Translations under genes and position numbers: made by a program | Shown: positions 55,554-64,000 of the stretch, piece after piece | How positions within the stretch are numbered: the stretch's first letter is position 1 | Layout: each line of letters begins with the position of its first letter | Notes under the pieces: model-generated | What the model was told of the DNA's origin: nothing | The model's input: the letters and a program-made list of their open reading frames with translations, nothing else | Database searches by the model: none | NCBI GenBank assembly: GCA_021464415.1 | Contig: JAKCWG010000916.1 | Coordinates: forward strand, 1-64,000 | Reading direction: 5' to 3' | Source of the DNA: Lonicera japonica | Lineage: Eukaryota; Streptophyta; Magnoliopsida; Dipsacales; Caprifoliaceae | DNA: 64,000 bases

Positions 55554-58500
55554 ACCATATTCACCGACAGCTCGCTAAATGGATGGTTTGTGAAAGAGGG
55601 CGAAGACTTCCTTTATTGTGGGTTTCAAGAGCCATGGGTTAATAAAGAAGGAAAAAGGCAATCGGGGTTAGAAATCTTCTTCGAAGAAGATTTCTATATA
55701 AGCGAAGGTTTTACTCACACCTTCTTATCTCAGTTGAAGATCACCCAACTGCCTGTCGAGCCATTGGAAGAAGAAGACATGTTGGGAAATATGCTCGAGG
55801 TAATGGCACTTGAATAAGATTACCTCGGAGACCTTGTACACCTCATACGCCCCATTGAAGAAAGTAAGAGGTACAAAAAGAAAGAAAAGAATATTGATAG
55901 AGATGTACAGAGTTAGAATGTATGTTATCTGTACTAAATGATATTTCTATCAATAAAATTGTCAATGTTTCTCCTTACTTTGATTCTTATGATGTGGAAA
56001 TGATGAATGAGAATTTAAAAGATGAACAAAGAATCCAACCCATGGAAGGGGACATTGTCACAATAAATTTGGGCACCAATGATGATAAAAAGGAAATAAA
56101 AATTGGGGCTGAATTAAATAATGTTGAAAAGACGGATTTAGAAAATTTGTTGAAAGAATTCGTCAATGGTTTTGCTTGGTCTTATGCTGACATGCCGGGT
56201 TTGGATACCAACATTGTGATGCATGAAGTACACACAAAACCCGAATGTAAACCCGTCAAGCAAAAATTAAGAAAACTAATACCTGAGTGGTCCCTAAAAG
56301 TAAAGGAAAAAGTGACGAAACAATTAGATGTTGGGTTCATACGGGTCGTTGAATACTCTACTTGGTTGGCCAACATAGTGCCTGTACCAAAACCTAACGA
56401 AAAAGTAAGGGTTTGTGTTGATTATCGCAATCTGAACGTCGCCTGTCCAAAAGATGATTTTTCGCTGCCAAATATCGATCTCATTGTCGACAACACTGCA
56501 AATCATGCCTTAAAATCATTCGTCGACGGGTTTGCCTGGTATAATCAGATCAAAATGCACATTGATCATCACGAAAGGACTGCCTTCATCACACCATAGG
56601 GAACTTACTGCTACACCATCATGCCGTTTAGGTTAAAAAATGCTGGGGCTACATATCAACGAGCGGCAACTACTTTATTCCATGATATGATCCATAAGGA
56701 AGTAGAAGTGTACATTGACGACATGATCATCAAATCCTTAAATCATGAGAACCACATCCCAACTCTTCGTACCTTTTTTGAGAGGCTGATATGGTTTCAA
56801 ATGCGCTTGAATCCTCAAAAGTGTGTATTTGGTGTCACTAAAGGCAAGATGTTGGGGTATATAGTCAGTAAAAAGGGAATCGAATTTGACCCGGCAAAGA
56901 TAAAAGCTATTCAAGAAATGCCAGTTCCTAAAACTGAGAAGTAAATTCGAGGTTTTCTAGGGAGATTGCAGTTCATAAGCAGATTCATTTCACAACTGAC
57001 TCAAACATGCGAGCCAATTTTCAAACTGCTTCAAAAGAACTCAGATGGGCAATGGAACGAGCAATGCCAATAAGCATTTGATAAGATCAAACAATATTTG
57101 TCTAGCCCGCTAGTCTTAACACCTCCCCAAGTGGGCATTCCGTTGATATTATACCTGTCTGTTAACAATTTGTCAGTAAGGGCAATGTTAGCAAAACGTT
57201 TGCTGAAAACAAGAATTGAGCAAGCAATATATTATCTAAGCAAAAAGCTTTCTCTGGGAGAACAAAATTACACAGCTTTAGAGAAATCATGTGCTTCGTT
57301 GGTTTGGGCCACCCAAAAGTTACGACATTACATGTTGGCTTTTTCCGTAATCTTAATCTCTCGTATGGACCCCTTACGATACTTGTTCGAGAAGCCGGTA
57401 TTGACTAATAGAATGGCTAAATGGGTATTTTTGCTCTTAGAGTTTGATATCTCGTACATCACCCAAAAGGCCGTTAAAAGGAAAGTCATAGCAGATCACC
57501 TGGTTGGAAACCCTATCATCGATACCGAGTTAGAGGAATTTGAATTTCCTAATGATGGTATCATGGAGATAACGAAAAATGACGAATGGAAAAAGTACTT
57601 TGATGGTGCTTGCAATCGAAATTAAAATGGAATCGGGATCCTATTAATTTCTCCAGATTAGACCCATGCCCCTATGTCTTTTCGCTTGGAGTTTCCTTGT
57701 ACTAAGAACATTGCAGAATACGAAGCCTATATTGTCGGGTTGGAAATCGCTCTACAAAAAGGGGTTCGGAAGATCCAAGTGTTCGGGGACTCTGCCCTCA
57801 TTATTCATCAAATTCTGAAAAAATGGAAGATCAAAGACGAAAAACTCGTACCATTTTTAGCCTAACTCGAAGAAACTTTCGAGAAATTTGATTGTATTGA
57901 ATTCTTCTATATCCCAAGAACGCAGAACAACTTCGCTGATGCATTGGTTACTCTAGCCTCGATGATTGAAATTCCGGGGGAGAAAGAAGAAATTCAGATC
58001 CAAATTCAGAAGCGGGTAAATCCAGTATTTTGTCTATCACTTGATGTTGAAAGTGGAAATAGGGTTGAACCAAGTGTTTGGTATTATGATATCTGGCAAC
58101 TACTTAAGCACAATAAATACCCACCAAATACGTATAAATCCACTCGAGTCGCACTTCGCCGACTAGCATCCCGATTCATCATTTGTGAGGGAAAATTATA
58201 CCGAAGAAATGACGATGGTATACATATTCAGTGCCTCGACGAGGAAAGATTTCGAGCAATGATGGAACAAATCCATAGTGGAGAATGTGGACCACACATG
58301 AGTGGTCATACACTAGCACGGAAGATAGTCCGTTAAGGGTATTATTAGCTGACAATGCAAAAAGATTGTTTCGAATACGTCAAAGGTTGTCACCAATGCC
58401 AAAGCACAGAAGCTGCCACCAAAATAATTGTATCCTATGACATCTCCTTGGCCATTTTCCATCTGGGTATCGACATAATCGGTAAGATCTCACCAAAAGG

Positions 58501-59310
58501 TAGCAATGGACACGAATACATCTTAGTTGCTATCGATTACTTCACCAAATGGGTTGAAGCCAAATCTTACAAAGATTTAAATGCCAAGAAGGTAGCTCGG
58601 CTCATCCGTCACAGCATCATATGCTGATATGGGATACCACTTGAAATCGTATTTGATAATGGGACACATTTTGAAGGTGAAGCTAATGAGCTGATGGAGG
58701 AATACTGAATCAAATGCCACAAATCCTCCCCGTACCGTCCGCAAACTAATGGGGCTATTGAGGCTGCTAACAAGAATTTAAAGAACATTATAGGCAAGAT
58801 GGTGAAATCTGGCAGAGATTGGCCCGAAAAACTCCCATATGCGCTCTGGGGGTATCGTACCACTAAGAGAGTTTCTACAGGATCAACGCCTTTCTCCCTC
58901 ACATATGGAATGGAAGTTGTTCTACTAGTAAAAATGGAAATACCTTCTTTACGGGTTATCTTGGAAAATCAAGTCACTGAAAGTGATTGGATAATGGCCC
59001 GATATGAGGAATTGGCAATGATTGACCAAAAGCGGTTAAAAGCTTTATATCAACGTCAAGGATACCAAAAGTGTGCGCAAAAGCTTTTAATAAGAAAATT
59101 CGAGCTAGAGGCATTATGGTTGGAGATTTGGTACTTAAAGAAATCCGAGAACCGGCTCGAGATCCACGAGGAAAATTCTCACCAAAATGGATAGGCCCTT
59201 ACATTGTCACTAAGATACTATCTGGGGATGCCGCTTTTATTACCGATATTGGTGGCCAAGAATTGAACTCACCAATCAATCTTGATCGATTGAAGAAGTT
59301 TTACCAGTAA
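55554..59310 (+). pseudogene. pol: Pol of a Tat-lineage Ty3/gypsy element: RT, RNase H, second RNase H, integrase
   Basis: In order: the linker after protease (PVEPLEEEDMLGNMLEVMAL, 55760-55815). RT follows (FAWSYADMPGLD, VRVCVDYRNLN, MPFRLKNAGATYQR) with YIDD at 56711-56722. The first RNase H is at 57120-57560 (YYLSKKL, ENYTALEK-like, KLRHYM). A second, archaeal-type RNase H is at 57590-57960 (YFDGACNRN, EYEAYIVGLEIAL, VFGDSALI); this doubling marks the Tat lineage. Integrase has a zinc site (GCHQCQ, about 58390), catalytic Asp near 58472, Asp near 58655 (DNGTHF) and Glu at 58760, a D-D35-E spacing. The C-terminal GKFSPKWIGPYIVTKILSGD precedes FYQ and the stop. At least nine internal stops and a frameshift near 59070 make it dead. 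Protease is missing. Confidence 0.96.
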
Positions 59311-59552
59311 AATTGTAAGCATGAACTACAAAGACCTGAGCCCCAAATAAAAAATTTCGGGGAAACGTAGGCAACCTGAGACAAAATTCCAGGCCCGGTC
59401 TATTCCTTATAATCATATCCATTTGTTTCAAGACAGAAAGAGATTTTCCATACAAGACAAATAAAAACAACCTGCATACATCATTTTCCTATCACCTACA
59501 TATCTACCATCTAAACCAAAAATGCTTTCAAGAAGAAGTCATCGATAAAAAC
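59311..59552 (+). other. Non-coding sequence between pol and the antisense extra gene
   Basis: About 240 bases after the pol stop. The phrase CCCAAATAAAAAATTTCGGGG is followed by AT-rich text. It separates two convergent reading directions. No LTR or polypurine tract is seen. Confidence 0.5.
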
Positions 59553-60766
59553 CTAACCATCCCAAAAAAACCATAAATCAGTACCAGAGTGCAGAATCCT
59601 CTCCCTCTCAAAGGCATGATATGAAGCAAGAACGGTCTCATCTGTCACTAGAGTATCTGCATACCTAAACCATCTCATAAGCATCGGGTCATACTCAATG
59701 GTCTGACGAACTCGACCCCATATATGCAACACCACATTAGATCGCGCCACCTGGGTAGTACTGAACTCCGCACCATGAAATCGACGAGTATAACGACTAG
59801 ACCACAAGCCTCGTAACGTCATCCCTAGCCGTGGGGTAATCGGGAGAGAAACAGAAGAGAAGTCTCACAAAGGTAGAGGAACTCGGAGACGGACATTGAA
59901 CTGCCTAGTCAATCGCCCAGGTATGTAAAAAGATGTCTCCCTCAAGCCATGAAATCGAAGATAGTTCTGCCCGCCCATGCTCATGATCATGGTCCTCAAC
60001 CTCCACAATGGAACATCCCACTGAATAACAGACGCCAAGTCCGAGAACCGAATGGTCCAGTCAAAAGAAAGAAATCAAAATCTTGGGAATTCCAAGGTAA
60101 ACGTGGCTCCAGAAATCAAAATCTCTCCGTCAACCACATGTATAACAGAAATGGGCTACCCCAAAATATCTCACTCTGGCCCTGTACCATCGCAACCAAA
60201 CCATTTAGCGTCTCTGCTAATAGGACCGGAGACACCAAATGTCAATGCCTAGCCTCCGATACAACTTGAACAATCAAAGGGTCAACCAAAATAGCATCTC
60301 CCGTAACCAACAACATATGAGAAAAAGCACAAAGGAGACATACCGCGTCCGTCTTGAATAAAATGCCGGGTCATCGCCCTGTCGTGTGAAGAACTCCACT
60401 ATCCAGCCTAAATGGAGTTGTCCCTCTATTATCATAGATCTACACTCGTCCTCTCGCAATCCCAAGAACTCGGACCCAGGGGCTCCTACTATCTCTTAAA
60501 TAAGCTAGTGGCCAAGCTACATCCTGCTGCATCAGTACGGTGAACTCCTCGATAGTTGGACACAGCTCATCCAGACCAATAAAGAAGCAATGATCCTTCG
60601 AATCCCAGAAATCCACTATCCCTCGTAAAAAAGACCAGTTGATCTCATGAGTACACCAACGATGCAAATGACTGAGATCACCCCAGTTTAGACCACAGTC
60701 GGCCTCAGCTAGAGCAAGATAATCGGTCAAAAGCGTAAAAGAAGAACGGGTACGGAAGGATGACAT
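59553..60766 (-). pseudogene. Extra antisense gene of the Tat element, PMD/aminotransferase-like (DUF7745-type), minus copy
   Basis: Starts at 60766 (MSSFRTRSSFTLLTDYL). It continues CGLNWGDLSHLHRWCTHEIN, VDFWDSKDHCFFIGLDELCP and IEEFTVLMQQDV, then LREDECRSMIIEGQLHLGWI. After frame changes it ends ETVLASYHAFERERILH with a stop at 59553. At least three frame changes break it between 59820 and 60480. It is the inverted relative of 53392-54625 and keeps Trp where that copy has a stop, so the two decayed separately. Antisense extra genes between pol and the 3' LTR, some PMD-related, are known for Tat elements. Here it has its own TATA and palindrome promoter. Function unknown. Confidence 0.72.
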
Positions 60767-60853
60767 ACTGATAAGAAGAAGAAGGGAAAATTTTTTGAAA
60801 GAAAAAGGTAGAATGGATAAGATGTGAAGTGAGAAAAAGGGCAAATTCGCGCG

Positions 60854-60960
60854 TTATTTATAGCACAATGTACATGCCAACTGCATGGCTGGACCCCAAC
60901 CGTACGGTTGGCAGCCAACCGTACGGCTACCCCTTGCGGTTAGGGGGTGCGGTTGGCCCT
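60854..60960 (-). promoter_or_regulatory. Promoter of the antisense extra gene: CCGTACGG cluster and TATA
   Basis: CCAACCGTACGGTTGG (60896-60911) is a perfect 16-base palindrome. AGCCAACCGTACGGCT follows at 60913-60928, then GCGGTTAGGGGGTGCGGTTGG. The minus-strand TATA GCTATAAATAACG is at about 60852-60864, roughly 90 bases before the start codon. The same words precede the TATA of both F-type LTRs and, in mutated form, the plus-strand copy. Confidence 0.68.
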
Positions 60961-61371
60961 TACCCTAGTTCAAATTTTTTGACTTTTTAAAAATTTTTAC
61001 CATCTATCATGACAAAGATATTGCCAGACATTATTTAAAAAGAACGATCCATCATTTGCATGCATATAGGTTTGATAATTACTTGCCAACGTACGTTCTT
61101 AACCATTTTCACAATCAAATTCGCAACAAATTTGTCACATTCTCATATTTTAAACATATAACATTACACACAAGCAAAATTTTCTACCAAAATAAATACT
61201 GCATTTATTTATAAATTAAAAACCCAGTCACATTAATCTAAAATAACCAACTTGTTCACCAAAAACAAATACATCTAAATTAAACCACTAAATTAAGAAG
61301 TTTTTTAACCTAAAAACCATCACTAAAACCATCAGAAACCATCAAAAAAAGAGAACCATCATTAAAAACCA
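60961..61371 (-). other. Spacer between the antisense extra gene and the PMD locus
   Basis: AT-rich. 61020-61135 is the inverted counterpart of 52940-53130. 61200-61370 contains repeated AAACCATCA words and is probably the 3' untranslated part of the PMD locus. No gene. Confidence 0.5.
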
Positions 61372-64000
61372 TCAACGCTGTGGGGAAGGGGGAGGATCCA
61401 TTGTACGCGGGCGCTTCGCCTCTGTTTCGCAAACACCTTCCACCGGACTCTCCGACGCTGTACGACCGTGACCTTGAGGAGGAGGACCAAGCTTGGACGT
61501 CCGACCCGACTGCTGCACCGACTGAGAAGGCACCGCCAATCGAGAACGCGAACGAGAGGGATGGTAGGTAGCCGTCACATCACCTGCCAAGCGCCGGTTG
61601 TACTTCCCCATGTACTCCGTCGGGAAAGGGGCCGCGAAAGTCAGCAACCCGTAGGCGTTGAAATAGCTCCTCAGCAACTCAGCCATCTCCCGAAGCCGGA
61701 ACATACCCATCTGTCACAAAACGATCATATAATCCATCACTATTTATAAAACACTGCATATATAACAAACTTTTTATACTTATAGAATAACAATCATACA
61801 TCCTCGTCTGAAACATGAGCCAAGGCCCCCATCTGCTCGTCATCCACCGGCACGTCAGGAATCCGGTACTGCTTCAGATGCCCAAAATCCATGTACGGAA
61901 TATCTCTCGGGTACTCGGGGATAGCATAGGATGTCGACGCGCCACCGGCATGCGAAGGACCAGCCTCGCCTCCACCAACTCCTCCACCCACCGGGGGGTA
62001 TCCTCCTTAGACTCTTTCATCCTCTCCGACTCCGGGGCCACCTCATTCCCTTTCCCCTTGTCACCTCCCTCACCTGCCGGAGCCTGACCTATACCCGTCT
62101 CCACCCCTAATTGAGCCACGAACTCTCCCACATCTCGAAAAACAATGCCACGAGCAGCACACGATGATGGAGTAAATAACGAGTAAGGCCTCAAACCAAT
62201 AGATCCAGCACCAGGAGACCCAACAGCAGTACGCAGAAATTTAGAGAAGGAAACGTGTTGGGCCCTATCCATGTCTCCCGGCCCATACATGGGCAATGAA
62301 CCTGATACAGACCCGCGTCCTGAAGATCCCCGTCCCCCTGGCATCCATAACTGCTCCACCACCTGCGTTACCATCTCCACAGACATCTGAGGAGTCCTCC
62401 CCGACATGGTTGGTGGAATGGGCGGCCTCGATACCGGATTCCTCCCCCTGCTCGGACTCCTACCTTTTCTTACCCCTCTCCCCCGTCCGAGTGATACAGT
62501 CGCTACAGCAGGTCGTCCCTCAGCTACTCCAGGCTCAGTAGGTGCAACCCCACCATTACCATTCCCCAATGGCACCTCCTCAGATGCCTTCTCATTCTCC
62601 CCCTTTACTGGCTGCGGCTCTACCTCTCTCTCCCTATTTGGATCCTCGCCGTCTGAATCCGTAATACCCTTGGCCCGCCTATTTGTGGCCGGCACAGGGT
62701 GATGCGGCACCCGCTGTGATATATATAGCTGCCCCGGATAAACAGCGGATCCCCTCCAATAGCCGCATACCTCGCGTAAAACACTCGCCCGCGTACCCCC
62801 TTCATCTCCCTCATCAAATACCGGTGCGCGAATAATTCGCGATCCCCCTCTACTAGAAAACCCTCACACGGAACCCCATCCATAAAAGTCGTTCGCTCCT
62901 CCATGGACAGCAACCTCGATCGCCTCATCGCAGAAGGAGGCCACGCCCGCACCATCGCTCCCAACACCAGGGTATGCTGCCGGATCACCCGCTCCCCCAA
63001 GTAGAATGCAACTGCATACTCATGGGCGAAAAGCAGTCTCAAACGCGCCGCCGCCAACGCATCCGCATACCCCCACTGCTGGGCAACGAACGCAGGCCAT
63101 GGACTCCACTGTACCTATTTTTGTAAAAATATAATAAATTAAGTTTTTTCCAAAAGTCACTAAATTAATTTAACTTGATCATACATTCTCTTACCTGCTC
63201 AAATTGGAGCCCAGACACGTCACCCGCGCTCAGATTCGATGTCAGATATTAGTATAACCCAACAACGTTCCCACTATAAAATCGCCGGAATAGGGGGAAC
63301 TCATCGGCATGTGCAGTATAAAACTGAATTTGCCCTATACCTTGCTGGGTATGAGCTATAAACAACATCTGTCACAAACCACCATATTTTTATCACATAT
63401 TTTATTTATAAAGAAAAATTTTGCAGATATAAGTTCACAAAGTGTTACCTCCCAAAGTGTGACAAGCCCACGATGATTGGCTCTATATGTCAACACACCA
63501 AATCCATCGACTCGTATAACACAGCCAACACGTATCCGCCCCAAGCAAATGCGTACAGCTGGTCGAAAAACCTCAGATACAGCAACCACCATAGCCACAA
63601 GTTGTCTCCACCACGTGCGTAAAAGAAGTTGTGCAGCACCGAGACAACTGCCTAACCTCCTAGCGTGTCATCGGCCCATCCCCAAACCTCTCGCTCTCAG
63701 CCTCGATATGATGAACCATCGCCATGTGAGGGATCCCATCCGCCACTATCCGACTAGGCCTCCAACGTAGCGCCGATCCCATCCCATCTAAAGTGATTAG
63801 CACCCGCGAGTTGGGTGCCAGTGCCTCTCCACCAAACGGCAACCCCGTCAACACAAACACGTCCTCCGGGGTCAATGTCATCTCTCCCCAACTCCAATGG
63901 AATGTGTGTGTCGTGTCCCACCATCTCTCGCCTAAAACCGTCTGCAGACTCACCGAACGCTGAAACTCCCCACCCGGCAACACCTCTATGAATCGCCCAA
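61372..64000 (-). pseudogene. PMD-like (plant mobile domain / aminotransferase-like) multi-exon locus, partial and damaged
   Basis: Runs leftward; its start lies beyond 64000. First visible exon (63660-63983): WWDTTHTFHWSWGEMTLTPE and DVFVLTGLPFGGEAL, the classic PMD opening. The next part is in a shifted frame: DQLYAFAWGGYVLAVLYE (about 63470-63600), usual for the PMD middle, with a nonsense codon after it. Likely introns have GT/AG ends: 63369-63450, 63119-63196 and 61711-61797. An exon at 62700-63115 (VQWSPWPAFVAQQWGYADAL) is followed by a proline/glycine-rich tail (61798-62690). The last exon ends RTMDPPPSPQR at 61372. GC content is much higher than in the surrounding DNA. PMD proteins occur as host genes (MAIN/MAIL1 type) and inside transposons; which applies here cannot be decided. 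Frame breaks argue for a damaged or transposon-borne copy. Confidence 0.72.

Noticed and set aside
378..60960. Palindromes resembling cloning sites (SalI, SacII, AgeI, BsiWI, NarI, BssHII)
   Set aside because: They recur with mutations at the same place in independent copies of the same LTR families, with no vector sequence beside them.

Overview
This window is repeat-dominated DNA from a large plant nuclear genome, most likely a eudicot. The evidence is a Tat-type Ty3/gypsy polymerase with two RNase H domains, Tekay/Del-like long LTRs, a Ty1/copia polymerase, a CACTA transposon, a Cassandra LTR carrying 5S rRNA sequence, a TRIM, and plant mobile domain (PMD) proteins. I see no ordinary host housekeeping gene, rRNA operon, CRISPR array or intact tRNA gene. 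Every coding region belongs to a mobile element or a PMD-type family, and nearly all are broken.

Left part (1-20.3 kb). The 3' part of a long LTR (1-2147) abuts a decayed copia polymerase (2149-3855) and a probable copia LTR (3877-4290). From about 4.3 to 19.4 kb lies one non-autonomous Tat/Ogre-like element on the minus strand: 5' LTR (17055-19394), primer-binding site (17034-17051), leader, broken gag (13930-15650) and a long non-coding part with four tandem arrays. It has been invaded by a TRIM (16168-16645), a CACTA element (10033-13825) and a solo LTR (5388-6506).

Centre (20.3-42.3 kb). An AT-rich, Helitron-like tandem array was split by a 16.4-kb Tekay/Del-like retrotransposon (22788-39201) with both LTRs, a tRNA-iMet-type primer site, a polypurine tract and a perfect TTATT duplication. 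Its 5' LTR holds three further insertions (23661-26434, 27364-28831, 28957-30287), and its internal region holds a fourth (31248-33964). The array also took a copia-type solo LTR (39702-41115).

Right part (42.3-64 kb). More nested LTRs follow (42298-44638 with 43209-44124 inside, 45499-47895, 48236-50798 with 49435-50632 inside, 50799-51626, 51627-52935). Next comes a decayed Tat gag-pol (54.66-59.31 kb) containing a Cassandra LTR (55166-55548) and flanked by two inverted copies of an extra gene, each with its own TATA promoter (53392-54625 plus; 59553-60766 minus). A multi-exon PMD-like locus (61372-64000, minus) runs off the right edge.

The most unusual pattern is in the promoters. At least six LTR families and both extra-gene promoters carry, usually a few tens to about 150 bases upstream of a TATA box, a cluster of short CpG-containing palindromes. 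Each family has its own core word (GTCGAC, CCGCGG, ACCGGT, CGTACG, GGCGCC, CGCGCG). Some words are shared between otherwise unrelated elements, and one module has been tandemly tripled.
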